From NCBI GenBank assembly GCA_002213445.1, contig NJIE01000003.1, positions 124,001-188,000 of the forward strand: a stretch of 64,000 nucleotides of DNA. Direction: 5' to 3'. The notes beneath the pieces were generated by a model. The model saw only the letters and a list, made by a program, of their open reading frames with translations, had not been told where the DNA came from and did no database searches. The position numbers were made by a program, and so were the translations under genes. Position 1 is the first letter of the stretch. Each line of letters opens with the position of its first letter. The DNA is from Xenophilus sp. AP218F. Lineage in GTDB: Bacteria > Pseudomonadota > Gammaproteobacteria > Burkholderiales > Chromobacteriaceae. Positions 53,092 to 62,357 of this stretch are shown piece after piece.

Positions 53092-53865
53092 ATGTGCATC
53101 ATCGCTTTCGCTTACAAGACGCCCGGCCTCGGCCAACTGGTGCTGCTGGCCAACCGGGACGAGTATTACGCCCGCCCCTGCGAGCCGCTGGACTGGTGGC
53201 CGGATCACCCGGAAACGCTGGGCGGCCGCGACTTGGCCGCAGGCGGCGGCTGGCTGATGATAGACAAGCGCGGCCGCTTCGCCGCCGTCACCAACTTCCG
53301 CGACGGTTTTCCGCCCAAGGCGGAGCGCTCGCGCGGCGAGCTGGTCAGCCGCTTCGTCACCGGCGACGAGGATCCGCTCGTTTTCGCCGACTGGCTGCGC
53401 GCCGAGCGGCATCGCTACGCGCCGTTCAACCTGCTGTTCGGCTATACCTCGGACCTGTTCCACTTTTACAGCCCCACCGCGCAGATCGCCCGCATCACGC
53501 CCGGCATCCACACGCTGTCCAACGCCACGCTGGACACCCCCTGGTTCAAGAGCCAGCGGCTGGCGGAGTATCTGGCCGAATTCGGCCGGGTGCCGACCGA
53601 AGACCAGGCGTTCACCGCGCTGTCCGACCCGACGCCGGCCGGCCCCGGCCAGTTGCCCAATACCCGCGTCGGCCTGGCGCTGGAAAAAACGCTGTCGCCG
53701 ATTTTCATCCGCGGCCGCGACTACGGCACCCGCGCCTCCAATCTCCTGGTGGTGTCCGCCCGCGGCGACATCGCCTTTTCCGAACTGAGCTGGGGACTGG
53801 CCGGCCGCGAAACCGGCCGTCGGCGCTACACGCTGCGACCAGGCCCCACTCCTACCCGACCCTGA
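53092..53865 (+). CDS. NRDE-family protein (TANGO2-like)
   Basis: A 257-residue NTN-hydrolase-like protein with Cys2 at the N-terminus (MCIIAFAYKTPG) and the family motif LLANRDEYYARPCEPLDWW near residue 19. Further blocks are GGRDLAAGGGWLMIDKRGRF and the near-terminal YGTRASNLLVV. The family (NRDE, TANGO2 in eukaryotes) is linked to heme or membrane-trafficking roles, but bacterial members are poorly characterised. The CNP1-like gene follows after 18 bp, so the two probably form an operon. Confidence 0.9.
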   Translation: MCIIAFAYKTPGLGQLVLLANRDEYYARPCEPLDWWPDHPETLGGRDLAAGGGWLMIDKRGRFAAVTNFRDGFPPKAERSRGELVSRFVTGDEDPLVFADWLRAERHRYAPFNLLFGYTSDLFHFYSPTAQIARITPGIHTLSNATLDTPWFKSQRLAEYLAEFGRVPTEDQAFTALSDPTPAGPGQLPNTRVGLALEKTLSPIFIRGRDYGTRASNLLVVSARGDIAFSELSWGLAGRETGRRRYTLRPGPTPTRP

Positions 53866-53883
53866 ATCCGCAAGGAGCCGATT

Positions 53884-54396
53884 TTGAAACACCGCATTCT
53901 GCTGCCCGCCCTGCTGGCCCTGGCGGCCAGCGCCGCCGCCCTGGCCGACGGCGGCAAACCCAATTTCAACAAGAACGTGGAATTCGCCGAAGAAGGCCCG
54001 TGGCAAGAGGGTGACTACCAGCTGCCCGCCTACCCGGCCGCGCCGCAATGGATCAACGTCAATCTCGACAATCTGCAGAAAAACCGCATCGCGGTGGACG
54101 CCGGCAGCCTGAGCGTGGGCCAGGACGGCGTGGTGCGCTTCATTCTTGACGTGGTCAGCCCCGGCGGGGTCAGCAATCTCAGCGTGGAAGGCATCCAGTG
54201 CAAGAACCGCGCCTACCGCGCCTACGCTTTCGGAGACAATGTCGGCAAGCGCTGGATCCGCTCCACCCGGGCCGAATGGCGGACCATTCCGCTGGAAGAC
54301 AGGCTGCGCCGCGAGCTGCGCGCCGCGCTGTGCCCGGACGGCGCCGCGCCGCGCGACGCCGGCGAAGCCCTCGCCTCGCTGCGCAAGAACGGCTGA
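53884..54396 (+). CDS. CNP1-like family secreted protein
   Basis: The 170-residue protein has a signal peptide (ILLPALLALAASAAALADG) and then text typical of the betaproteobacterial CNP1-like family: NVEFAEEGPWQEGDYQLPAY, VGQDGVVRFILDVVSPGGVS, GIQCKNRAYRAYAFG. Two cysteines (GIQC and AALCPDG) may form a disulfide. The start is a TTG or the following ATG region at 53884 after AAGGAG. Function is unknown. Confidence 0.82.
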   Translation: MKHRILLPALLALAASAAALADGGKPNFNKNVEFAEEGPWQEGDYQLPAYPAAPQWINVNLDNLQKNRIAVDAGSLSVGQDGVVRFILDVVSPGGVSNLSVEGIQCKNRAYRAYAFGDNVGKRWIRSTRAEWRTIPLEDRLRRELRAALCPDGAAPRDAGEALASLRKNG

Positions 54397-54489
54397 CGAG
54401 GTTGCGGGCGGGACGCGTCGCGCGCCCAACTGTATTGATTGTCACTTCAGCGGCGGCCGCCCCGGCCGCCGGGACCCTGCGAAACCCGT

Positions 54490-55362
54490 ATGCAGCTTTC
54501 CATCCTGGCGCCGCTGCTCTATCTGCTGCTGGGGCTTGCCCTTGGCCGCGCGCCCTTCGAAATCAAAAGCCGCGCCTCGGCCCTGCTGACCAAGGCGGTG
54601 ATTCCGCTGGTGATCATCTACAACATCGCCACTCACCGCCCCGGCGTATTCGCCATCATGACCGGCATGATGGCGATGATGATCGCCCTGCTGCTGCTCA
54701 GCCGGACCCAAAGCCGCGACCCGGTGCAGAACCTGTGTTTCAGCTATCTGAATATCGGCTGGCTGGGCATGCCGGTGGCCAGCACGCTTTACGGCGACGG
54801 CGCGGCGATGGTGTTCATCGCCGCCTACGTCGGCAGCTCCCTGCTGGGCAATTCCGTGGGCGTCGGCCTGATGGCGCAGGGGCGCGACCTGAAAACCCGC
54901 GCCTGGGAAACCTTGAAAGCGCCGCCGGTATGGGCCTTGCTGGCAGGGCTGGCCTGCATCCCGCTGGGGCCTGAGCTGGAAGCCCGCGCGCGGCCGATCT
55001 ACGAGGCGCTGAAATTCCTGATGAGCCTGCTTGGCATGTCCATCCTGGGCATCTGGCTATCGGCCACCCGGCTTCGCCTGTCCGACCTGGGCGCAGCGCT
55101 GCGCCTCTCCGCGCTGCGCGCCGTCGCCGTCGGCGCATTGCTCACCCTGTTCATCGCGCTGAGCCGGCAGCTGGACATCCGCCTGGTGCTGGAAAACCAG
55201 CAGGCGCTGTACCTGATGTGCCTGCTGCCGCCCGCCGCCAACATCATCGTGCTGGAAACCCACTATATGAAGAGCGGCCGCTCGGCCAGCCTGATCGCCT
55301 GCGGCACCTGCATCAGCATCGCCGCCATCGGCGTTTACGTCGCGCTCACGCAGCTGTCCTGA
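54490..55362 (+). CDS. AEC-family (auxin efflux carrier-like) transporter
   Basis: A 290-residue membrane protein with about eight to ten hydrophobic segments. The opening LSILAPLLYLLLGLALGRAP, the region NIGWLGMPVASTLYGDGAAM and the ending CLLPPAANIIVLETHYM fit the AEC family, which in bacteria includes malonate and malate carriers. The substrate is unknown. It is convergent with the solute-binding protein gene. Confidence 0.85.
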   Translation: MQLSILAPLLYLLLGLALGRAPFEIKSRASALLTKAVIPLVIIYNIATHRPGVFAIMTGMMAMMIALLLLSRTQSRDPVQNLCFSYLNIGWLGMPVASTLYGDGAAMVFIAAYVGSSLLGNSVGVGLMAQGRDLKTRAWETLKAPPVWALLAGLACIPLGPELEARARPIYEALKFLMSLLGMSILGIWLSATRLRLSDLGAALRLSALRAVAVGALLTLFIALSRQLDIRLVLENQQALYLMCLLPPAANIIVLETHYMKSGRSASLIACGTCISIAAIGVYVALTQLS

Positions 55363-55384
55363 GCAAGGGCGCGGCGGCCGCGCG

Positions 55385-55418
55385 CCCGCCTTCGCCCAGG
55401 CAAAGGCGGGTTCATTTC
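55385..55418 (+). terminator. Possible terminator of the AEC transporter gene
   Basis: CCCGCCTT pairs with AAGGCGGG and is followed by TTCATTT. The T run is poor, and the hairpin touches the stop codon of the convergent gene. Confidence 0.5.
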
Positions 55419-56164
55419 GCTTCTTGCAGATTGTACTTGTCGAGAATCTTCCGGATGCGGCCGTTTTTTCTCATTTCATCGATCTGCTGGCCGAACGCCT
55501 CCTGCGCGTCCTTGCTCCTGGAAGCCTTGGACAGCCCCATGACGTAATTGCAGATCTGGAAATCTCCGGCTGGTTTCAGATTGGCGATCCCTGCCCCCTT
55601 CGCCAGCAGCCGCTCGACATCCCGGTTCATCGCCAGCGTCACCTCGCCGGCGTAGCGGTTGGTTTTGAATTTCTTGAGTATGACGTCGTTGGAAAGCTCG
55701 ATGACGATCTTGGCGCCGTTGCTCCTGGCGAGATCGGACAAGTAATTGGACGCGCCGGACGGGCCGTAGACCACCACCGTCCTGCCTGCCAGATCTTTGA
55801 GAGTTGCGTAATGGAACCGCGACCTCGCCTCCACGAAAAAGCTGTTGGCGCTGAACACCACCGGCGAGGTGAAATTGAACGACAGGCCGCGTTCGGGCGA
55901 CGGCAGCATCAGCAACACCCCGTCGGCCTCTCCGTTCAGGGCCATATTGAAGGACCTTCGCCAGGGAAACAGGTCGAACCTGCAGGTCGCCTGCATGTTT
56001 TCGCAGGCCTCGCGGGCGATGTCCACGATGGGGCCGATCGCCGATTCCGGATTTTCAGCGGCGGCGTAAGTGAATGGCGGGAAGCTTTCGGCGACGAAGC
56101 GCAGCTCTTTCGCCTGCGCCGTCGACGCCAAAAGCAGTAAGGCTAAAACCCCGAAGCGCTTCAT
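55412..56164 (-). CDS. Periplasmic solute-binding-like protein (SBP_bac_3 type)
   Basis: The 250-residue protein has a signal peptide (FGVLALLLLASTAQAKEL) and a family-3 binding-protein fold: LRFVAESFPPFTYAAAENPE, FPWRRSFNMALNGEADGVLL, and a C-terminal EMRKNGRIRKILDKYNL. Like the protein at 36212-36991 it has no transporter partner nearby. The 242-bp gap upstream to moaC contains nothing identifiable. Confidence 0.85.
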   Translation of the reverse strand: MKRFGVLALLLLASTAQAKELRFVAESFPPFTYAAAENPESAIGPIVDIAREACENMQATCRFDLFPWRRSFNMALNGEADGVLLMLPSPERGLSFNFTSPVVFSANSFFVEARSRFHYATLKDLAGRTVVVYGPSGASNYLSDLARSNGAKIVIELSNDVILKKFKTNRYAGEVTLAMNRDVERLLAKGAGIANLKPAGDFQICNYVMGLSKASRSKDAQEAFGQQIDEMRKNGRIRKILDKYNLQEAK

Positions 56165-56406
56165 CTCTATTCCCGTATGCAATCCGCCGCCCGCTCTCTT
56201 GGCGCGGCGCAAATGAAAAGAAAGGGCCTGGACGGCAGGTCGGACCAGAAGGGGAAAGACGCATTTGAATGATAGTTCGCGCCGGAATGAATTCAAAACC
56301 GGCGCGGATGGCCGCTCAGGCGTCTGGAACGCGCCGGCTGGCGGCAGGCGCGCTGTCGGGAGATGGCGCGGTTTGCGGAGCGAGAACGCCGGCCTGCCCG
56401 GGGCGA

Positions 56407-56886
56407 TCAAGCCTGGTTGCGCCAGCCGCCGCTCTTGCCGCCGTCCTTCTCCAACAGACGCACGCCGCTGATTTCCATGCCGCGGTCCACCGCCTTGCAC
56501 ATATCGTAGATGGTCAACAGGCCGATATTGGCGGCGGTCAGCGCCTCCATCTCCACCCCGGTCTGGCCATGGCATTCCGCTGTCGTGAGAATCCGCACCG
56601 CCGACTCGCTCTCCAGCAGTTCGAACTCCACCGCCAGCCGGGTCAGCGCGATGGGGTGGCAGAGCGGAATCAGCTCCCAGGTTTTCTTGGCGGCCATGAT
56701 GGCGGCGACGCGGGCGATGCCGAGCACGTCGCCCTTCTTGTGGCCGCCGCCGCGCACCAGCTCGAAAGTCGCCGGCAGCATGCGGATTCGGCCTTCCGCC
56801 ACCGCGCGGCGGGCAGTGGCGGCCTTGCCGCCGACATCGACCATATGCGCCTGGCCGCTGGCGTCGAAATGAGTGAGTTCGGACAT
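56407..56886 (-). CDS. moaC: Cyclic pyranopterin monophosphate synthase MoaC
   Basis: A 159-residue enzyme of molybdenum-cofactor synthesis acting after MoaA. It begins [20 protein letters not shown] and has the conserved [39 protein letters not shown] and the catalytic C-terminal DKGG-like stretch [11 protein letters not shown]. Usual length. It lies 30 bp after a small membrane-protein gene that itself follows lpxC by 2 bp, so it may be cotranscribed with lpxC. Confidence 0.95.
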   Translation of the reverse strand: MSELTHFDASGQAHMVDVGGKAATARRAVAEGRIRMLPATFELVRGGGHKKGDVLGIARVAAIMAAKKTWELIPLCHPIALTRLAVEFELLESESAVRILTTAECHGQTGVEMEALTAANIGLLTIYDMCKAVDRGMEISGVRLLEKDGGKSGGWRNQA

Positions 56887-56916
56887 GAGGAAACTCTCCG
56901 CGAGAAACGGGGCGGG

Positions 56917-57099
56917 CTAGCGCAGCAAGCGCCAGGCCAGCCAGAAGACGCTGACCAGCAGCACCAGGCCGCCGCTCCAGCGGACGATGGCGGCCAGATA
57001 GCGCAGATAGAGGCGATTGCGGGTCAGGGCGTAGCAAGCCAGCGCCCAGCCCAGGGCCAGAATGGTTGCCAGCAGCCACAGGCGCCAGAAACCGAACAT
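56917..57099 (-). CDS. Small membrane protein between lpxC and moaC
   Basis: This 60-residue protein is almost entirely made of two hydrophobic helices (LWLLATILALGWALACYALT and GGLVLLVSVFWLAWRLL) joined by an arginine/tyrosine-rich loop NRLYLRYLAAIVRW, which suggests a helical hairpin with the loop in the cytoplasm. It starts 2 bp after the lpxC stop. I do not recognise a named family; the tight placement supports a real gene. Confidence 0.65.
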   Translation of the reverse strand: MFGFWRLWLLATILALGWALACYALTRNRLYLRYLAAIVRWSGGLVLLVSVFWLAWRLLR

Positions 57100-57101
57100 G
57101 G

Positions 57102-58016
57102 CTAGACCACGCTGGGCAGCAGATGGAAGCTGGACGGCGCGTCCAGCGGATCGTCAAAGCTGACGAACTCCCAGGCCTCCGGCGTCTCCAGCAGCTTGCG
57201 CAGCAGCTTGTTGTTCATCGCGTGGCCGGATTTGAAGCCGGAGAAGGCGGCGATCAGCGGATGGCCCACGATGTAGAGATCGCCGATGGCGTCCAGGATC
57301 TTGTGGCGGACGAACTCGTCCGGGAAGCGCAGGCCTTCCGGGTTGAGCACGTACTCGTCGTCGATCACCACCGCGTTGTCCAGGCTGCCGCCGCGGCCGA
57401 GGCCATGGTTGCGCATGTATTCCACCTCGTGCATGAAGCCGAAGGTGCGCGCGCGGCTGATCTCGTCGATATAGGAATGCCGGGCGAAATCCACCTCCAC
57501 CGTCTGCGGAGCGAGGTTGAACGCCGGGTGATTGAATTCGATGGCCAGGGTGACCTTGAAGCCGTCGTGCGGCTCGAGTTTCACCCACACGCCGCGCTCC
57601 TCCACCATCACCGTCTCCTTGACGCGGATGAAGCGCTTTTTCGCGGTCTGCTCGACCACGCCTACCGTTTGCAGCAGGTAGACAAAAGGGGCGGCGGACC
57701 CATCCATGATGGGAATTTCCGCCGCCGTGACCTCGACCACCAGATTGTCGATGCCGAAGCCGGCCAGGGCCGACATCAAATGCTCGATCGTGCCGACACG
57801 CACGCCGGTGTCCGTCACCAGCGTGGAGGAGAGGCGCGTGTCGTTGACGAGCGAAGGATCCGCCTTCACGTCTACCGGCTCGGGCAAGTCGGTGCGACGA
57901 AAGACGATCCCGGTGTCGGGCGGCGCCGGCAACAGGGTCAGCTTGACCCGTTCGCCGGAGTGCAAACCGACACCCGTGGCGCTTATCGCTTGTTTCAGCG
58001 TGCGCTGTAATATCAT
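57102..58016 (-). CDS. lpxC: UDP-3-O-acyl-N-acetylglucosamine deacetylase LpxC
   Basis: A 304-residue zinc deacetylase, the committed step of lipid A synthesis. Landmarks are [19 protein letters not shown] at the start, the zinc ligand [15 protein letters not shown] near residue 78, [13 protein letters not shown], the [14 protein letters not shown] zinc motif near residue 235 and the [13 protein letters not shown] histidine near 260. It has its own promoter-like element and follows ftsZ, the standard end of the division cluster. Confidence 0.97.
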   Translation of the reverse strand: MILQRTLKQAISATGVGLHSGERVKLTLLPAPPDTGIVFRRTDLPEPVDVKADPSLVNDTRLSSTLVTDTGVRVGTIEHLMSALAGFGIDNLVVEVTAAEIPIMDGSAAPFVYLLQTVGVVEQTAKKRFIRVKETVMVEERGVWVKLEPHDGFKVTLAIEFNHPAFNLAPQTVEVDFARHSYIDEISRARTFGFMHEVEYMRNHGLGRGGSLDNAVVIDDEYVLNPEGLRFPDEFVRHKILDAIGDLYIVGHPLIAAFSGFKSGHAMNNKLLRKLLETPEAWEFVSFDDPLDAPSSFHLLPSVV

Positions 58017-58047
58017 TTGAGGCTTCTCAACCAGACGGGAAAACCCG

Positions 58048-58056
58048 ATTCTAGCA
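58048..58056 (-). promoter_or_regulatory. Possible lpxC promoter, extended -10
   Basis: On the minus strand TGC-TAGAAT lies 32 bp before the lpxC start, within the 110-bp ftsZ-lpxC gap. The -35 region is weak, as expected for an extended -10 promoter. Confidence 0.5.
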
Positions 58057-58126
58057 CAGCGACTGCCTGCGCTTTATTGATTGATTCGCTCTACCGGATA
58101 GCGTTTATCTATCTGCGTCCTTTGCC

Positions 58127-59317
58127 TCAATCGGCCTGCTTGCGCAGGAAAGCCGGGATATCGTAGCTCTCGCTGACTTCCGGATTGGAGAAGTCCAGCG
58201 ACTGGCTGGGACGACGGCGGCCGCCCTGGCGCATGATGGCCGGGGTATCCAGATCGTCGTAGCCCATCACTTCCACCACGCGGTCGTCGGTGCCGGTCTT
58301 CACCACCTTGATGTAGTCGGGACGCTCTTCGCCGCGGGTCTGCTTCTTCTGGCCAAGGCCGGTGGCGATTAGGGTCACGCGGATGGTGTCTTCCGGCATG
58401 TCTTCCACTTCGGCGGTGCCGAACTTGATCTGCGCGTCTTCGTCCGCGTACTGGCGGATGATGCCCATGATTTCGCGGTACTCGCTCATCTTCAGGCAAC
58501 CCGGCGCGGTGGAGATGTTCACCAGCACGCCGCGCGCGCCTTCCAGGGTGATGTTGTCGAGCAGCGGGCTGGCCACGGCCTGTTCGGCGGCCACGCGGGC
58601 GCGGTCGATGCCGGAGGCGTAAGCGGAGCCCATCATCGCCAGGCCCATTTCGCTCATCACCGTGCGCACGTCGGCGAAGTCGACGTTGATCAGGCCCGGG
58701 CAGGTGATCACCTCGGCGATGCCGGCCACCGCGCCCTTGAGCACGTCGTCGGCGGCGCGGAACGCTTCGCGCATGGTGACGTCTTCGCCCAGCACTTCCA
58801 TCAGCTTCTCGTTGGGGATCACGATCAGCGAGTCGACGTGCTTCTTCAGATCCTCGATGCCGTTTTGCGCCACCTTCATGCGCTTGCCTTCGTGCTCGAA
58901 CGGACGGGTGACCACGCCCACGGTCAGGATGCCCATTTCCTTGGCCACTTCGGCCACCACCGGGGCGGCGCCGGTGCCGGTGCCGCCGCCCATGCCGGCG
59001 GTGACGAACACCATATTGGCGCCGCGCAGCATCTCGGCGATGCGTTCGCGGTCTTCCAGCGCCGCGCTGCGGCCCACTTCCGGATTGGCGCCGGCGCCCA
59101 GGCCGCGGGTCAGGCTGCCGCCCAGCTGCAGCTTCTGCGGCGCGCGGTTGCGCTGCAGCGATTGCGCGTCGGTGTTGGCGCAGATGAATTCCACGCCATG
59201 GACGTTGTTGCTGATCATGTTGTCGATGGCGTTGCAACCGCCGCCGCCCACGCCGATCACCTTGATCACCGCCATGCTGGCCGTTTCTTGCATCACTTCA
59301 AAAACCATTCCGCTCAT
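58127..59317 (-). CDS. ftsZ: Cell division protein FtsZ
   Basis: The 396-residue tubulin-like GTPase forms the division ring. The tubulin signature GMGGGTGTGAAPVVAEVAKE lies near residue 108, the N-terminal loop IKVIGVGGGGCNAIDNMI at residue 19, and the T7 loop FADVRTVMSEMGLAMMGS near residue 210. The C-terminal conserved peptide YDIPAFLRKQAD for FtsA/ZipA/MinC binding is intact. It is 103 bp after ftsA. Confidence 0.98.
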   Translation of the reverse strand: MSGMVFEVMQETASMAVIKVIGVGGGGCNAIDNMISNNVHGVEFICANTDAQSLQRNRAPQKLQLGGSLTRGLGAGANPEVGRSAALEDRERIAEMLRGANMVFVTAGMGGGTGTGAAPVVAEVAKEMGILTVGVVTRPFEHEGKRMKVAQNGIEDLKKHVDSLIVIPNEKLMEVLGEDVTMREAFRAADDVLKGAVAGIAEVITCPGLINVDFADVRTVMSEMGLAMMGSAYASGIDRARVAAEQAVASPLLDNITLEGARGVLVNISTAPGCLKMSEYREIMGIIRQYADEDAQIKFGTAEVEDMPEDTIRVTLIATGLGQKKQTRGEERPDYIKVVKTGTDDRVVEVMGYDDLDTPAIMRQGGRRRPSQSLDFSNPEVSESYDIPAFLRKQAD

Positions 59318-59420
59318 TTCCCTCTCCTCAAATAAAGATGAGCTTGCGTGAAAACTTCCGTACTACGCCCGAACTGCCTTGTTTTGCCGCCGGGCGTGCC
59401 GCCCGGCGACGAATGCCTGC

Positions 59421-60662
59421 CTAGAAATTGCTGCCGAACCACGCCTTCATGCGCGAGAACATCTGTCCCACGCCGCCGGTTTCGGCCTTGACCGGCCCGG
59501 CGAAACCCTGGATCTGATCCTTGCCGTACAAGAGCAGGCCCACGCCGGTGGAGAAGCGCGGGGTCTTCACCACCTCGGCCAGGCCACCCACGTACTTGGG
59601 CACGCCCACGCGCACCGGCAGGTGGAACACCTCTTCGGCCAGCTCCACCATGCCCGGCATCAGGCTGGCGCCGCCGGTCAACACCATGCCGGAGGACAGC
59701 ATTTCTTCAAAGCCGCTGCGGCGCAGCTCCTGCTGCACCAGCTGGAACAGCTCTTCCACCCGCGGCTCGATCACTTCGGCCAGCGTGGCGCGCGACATCT
59801 GGCGCGGACCGCGTTCGCCCACGCCCGGCACTTCTATCATCTGCGCCGGATCGGCCATGCCCACCAGGGCCACGCCGTGCTGGATCTTGATGTCCTCGGC
59901 TTCCTTGGTCGGGGTGCGCAAGGCCATGGCGATGTCGTTGGTGATCTGGTCGCCGGCGATCGGGATCACCGCGGTGTGGCGGATGGCGCCGTTGGCGTAC
60001 ACCGCGATGTCGGTGGTGCCGCCGCCGATGTCGATCAGGCACACGCCCAGGTCCTTTTCATCCTCCGACAGCACGGCGATGGCCGAGGCCATCGGCTGCA
60101 GCACCAGGTCGGATACCTCCAGACCGCAGCGACGCACGCACTTGGTCACGTTCTGGGCGGCGGACACCGCGCCGGTGACGATGTGCACCTTGGCTTCCAG
60201 CCGCACGCCGCTCATGCCCAAAGGCTCGCGCACGCCTTCCTGGCCGTCGATGCTGTACTCCTGAGTCAGGATGTGCAGCACCTGGTGGTCCGGAGGAATG
60301 GTCACCGCGCGCGCGGTTTCGATCACGCGGTCGATGTCCATCTTGGTGACTTCGCGATCCTTGATCGCCACCATCCCGTGCGAGTTCACGCTCTTGATGT
60401 GGCTGCCGGCGATGCCGACAAACACCTCGTGAATCTTGCAGTCGGCCATCAGCTCGGCTTCCTCCAGCGCGCGCTGGATGGCCTGCACCGTGGATTCGAT
60501 GTTCACCACCATGCCGCGCTTCAGTCCGCGCGAAGGCGTATGGCCCATGCCTACGATATTGAGTTGGCCGTCATCCAGCACTTCCGCGACGATCGCCACG
60601 ATCTTCGAGGTGCCGATATCCAGGCCAACCAGCATGTTCTTGCTTTCCTTTGGTTTGCTCAC
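59421..60662 (-). CDS. ftsA: Cell division protein FtsA
   Basis: A 413-residue actin-like protein that tethers FtsZ to the membrane. It has the phosphate-1 loop VGLDIGTSKIVAIVAEV, GIAGSHIKSVNSHGMVAI in the 1C domain, the phosphate-2 motif LIDIGGGTTDIAVYANGAI, and a C-terminal amphipathic helix QMFSRMKAWFGSNF. The start is set at GTG 60662 because GGAG lies 7 nt upstream; a TTG four codons earlier has no ribosome-binding site. Confidence 0.96.
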   Translation of the reverse strand: MSKPKESKNMLVGLDIGTSKIVAIVAEVLDDGQLNIVGMGHTPSRGLKRGMVVNIESTVQAIQRALEEAELMADCKIHEVFVGIAGSHIKSVNSHGMVAIKDREVTKMDIDRVIETARAVTIPPDHQVLHILTQEYSIDGQEGVREPLGMSGVRLEAKVHIVTGAVSAAQNVTKCVRRCGLEVSDLVLQPMASAIAVLSEDEKDLGVCLIDIGGGTTDIAVYANGAIRHTAVIPIAGDQITNDIAMALRTPTKEAEDIKIQHGVALVGMADPAQMIEVPGVGERGPRQMSRATLAEVIEPRVEELFQLVQQELRRSGFEEMLSSGMVLTGGASLMPGMVELAEEVFHLPVRVGVPKYVGGLAEVVKTPRFSTGVGLLLYGKDQIQGFAGPVKAETGGVGQMFSRMKAWFGSNF

Positions 60663-60681
60663 CTGTCGCTCCAACGCCTAA

Positions 60682-61407
60682 TTACTTGTTTCCCTGGGCC
60701 GGCGGCGCCTTGTAATCCGGCATCCGCACGGCAAATCCATTCGGATAGCGCATATCGACGTATTCGATGTGATACGGCAATACCGCCAGCGTGCTTTTCC
60801 AATACGTGGCGAAGCGCTCCGCGCGCGCCGCCACATCGTTTCTTCCCAACTCCAGCTGCAACTGGTTGTCCAGCGCCACCTTCCAGGCGCGGCGCGAAGA
60901 CAGCCACAACTCGCGCGGCGCGAGGCCCGACGGCTGCAAGGCCTGGCGCAATTGCGTCAGCATCGCCGTCATGTCCTTCTCTGCCCCCGCCGGCCCGTAA
61001 AACACCGGCAGCTGCTGATCGCTGGCAGCGTCGAAACGCTCGCCGCGGGTATTGACCAGCCCGTTCTCGCCCCAGCGCGCCAGGGCCACATGCTCCTCCA
61101 CCGTGATGTCCAGCGCGTCCGGCCAGCGCCGCCGCACCTGGGCGTCGCGCACCCACGGCAACTTGCCGAAGGCCGCCCGCGTCTTGTCGATGTCGAGCGT
61201 GAAGAACGTACCGGCCAGTTCGTGTTCGGCGATGAACTTCAACTGCTCCGCCGTCACCCGGTTCATGTCGCCCTGAATCCGGATCTTCTTCACCGGAAAC
61301 ACCGGCGCATGCGTCAACCAGAACCCACCCGCGTACAGCAACATCAGCGCCGCAGCGCCCAGCAACAGATTGGCCAGGCTCTTCAGCAGCTGATGGTTAT
61401 CCCACAT
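60682..61407 (-). CDS. ftsQ: Cell division protein FtsQ
   Basis: A 241-residue bitopic divisome protein: short cytoplasmic N-terminus, one membrane helix ([20 protein letters not shown]), a POTRA domain ([20 protein letters not shown] near residue 38) and the FtsQ beta domain ending at [16 protein letters not shown]. It links FtsBL to the rest of the divisome. It overlaps ddl by 11 bp and is 19 bp before ftsA. Confidence 0.94.
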   Translation of the reverse strand: MWDNHQLLKSLANLLLGAAALMLLYAGGFWLTHAPVFPVKKIRIQGDMNRVTAEQLKFIAEHELAGTFFTLDIDKTRAAFGKLPWVRDAQVRRRWPDALDITVEEHVALARWGENGLVNTRGERFDAASDQQLPVFYGPAGAEKDMTAMLTQLRQALQPSGLAPRELWLSSRRAWKVALDNQLQLELGRNDVAARAERFATYWKSTLAVLPYHIEYVDMRYPNGFAVRMPDYKAPPAQGNK

Positions 61408-62308
61408 GAGCCGCCGCCAGCACCTTCACGCACAGCTCCTCGTAGCTCAGGCCTTCCGCCCGCGCCGCCATCGGCACCAGGCTGTGGCTGGTCATGCCGG
61501 GGCTGGTATTCGCTTCCAGCAGATAGATTTCGCCGGCTTCGTCCATCAGGAAATCGATGCGGCTCCAGCCGGAACAGCCCAGCACCTTGAACGCCTGCAA
61601 GGCCAGCTCGCGCGCCCGGGCTTCCACTTCCGGCGCGAGGCCGGACGGGCAGCGGTAGACGGTGTCGTCGCGGAAGTACTTGGCGTCGTAGTCGTAGTAC
61701 TCGGTGGCCGGCTCGATCTTGATGGTCGGGTAGGCCTTGTCTTCGATCACCGCGCAGGTGTACTCGCCGCCGCCGATGAATTGCTCGGCGATGACGATGC
61801 TGTCGTACTTGCGCGCTTCCTGGTACGCCGCTTTCAGTTCGCCCGCCCGCTTCACCTTGGTGACGCCGATGCTGGAGCCTTCGTTGGATGGCTTGACGAA
61901 AATCGGCAGGCCGAGCCGGACTTCGACGGCGTCGAAATCGCTGTCGTCGGCGAGCAGCTCGAAGGCCGGGATCGGCAGGCCGGCCCCTTTCCACAACAGC
62001 TTGGTGCGCCACTTGTCCATGCTGATGGCCGACGCCATCACGCCGCAACCGGTATACGGGATGCCCAGCGCTTCCAGCGCGCCCTGCAGCGTGCCGTCTT
62101 CGCCGAAGGGGCCGTGCAGAATGTTGAACACGCGGGCGAAGCCCTCTTCCTTCAGCGCCGACAGCGGCTTTTCCGCCGGGTCGAACTTGTGGGCGTCCAC
62201 GCCCCGGGAGAGCAGGGCCTTCAAGACGCCCTCGCCGCTCATCAGCGACACCTCGCGCTCCGAGGAGTTGCCGCCCATCAACACTGCCACCTTGCCGTAC
62301 TGCTTCAT
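61397..62308 (-). CDS. ddl: D-alanine--D-alanine ligase
   Basis: The 303-residue ATP-grasp enzyme makes the D-Ala-D-Ala dipeptide for peptidoglycan. Key text: [20 protein letters not shown] at the start, [20 protein letters not shown] near residue 65, the ATP-grasp lysines in [18 protein letters not shown], and the metal site [20 protein letters not shown] near residue 255. It is of the DdlB type found in division clusters. Confidence 0.96.
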   Translation of the reverse strand: MKQYGKVAVLMGGNSSEREVSLMSGEGVLKALLSRGVDAHKFDPAEKPLSALKEEGFARVFNILHGPFGEDGTLQGALEALGIPYTGCGVMASAISMDKWRTKLLWKGAGLPIPAFELLADDSDFDAVEVRLGLPIFVKPSNEGSSIGVTKVKRAGELKAAYQEARKYDSIVIAEQFIGGGEYTCAVIEDKAYPTIKIEPATEYYDYDAKYFRDDTVYRCPSGLAPEVEARARELALQAFKVLGCSGWSRIDFLMDEAGEIYLLEANTSPGMTSHSLVPMAARAEGLSYEELCVKVLAAAHVG

Positions 62309-62357
62309 TCTCTTGATCCTTGTACTGGCCCGCCTGCGGCGAGCCGTCGAAATCGCA

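Noticed and set aside
62309-62357. Missing murB between murC and ddl as a possible deletion
   Set aside because: Many proteobacterial division clusters have murC directly followed by ddl, so this is normal order.
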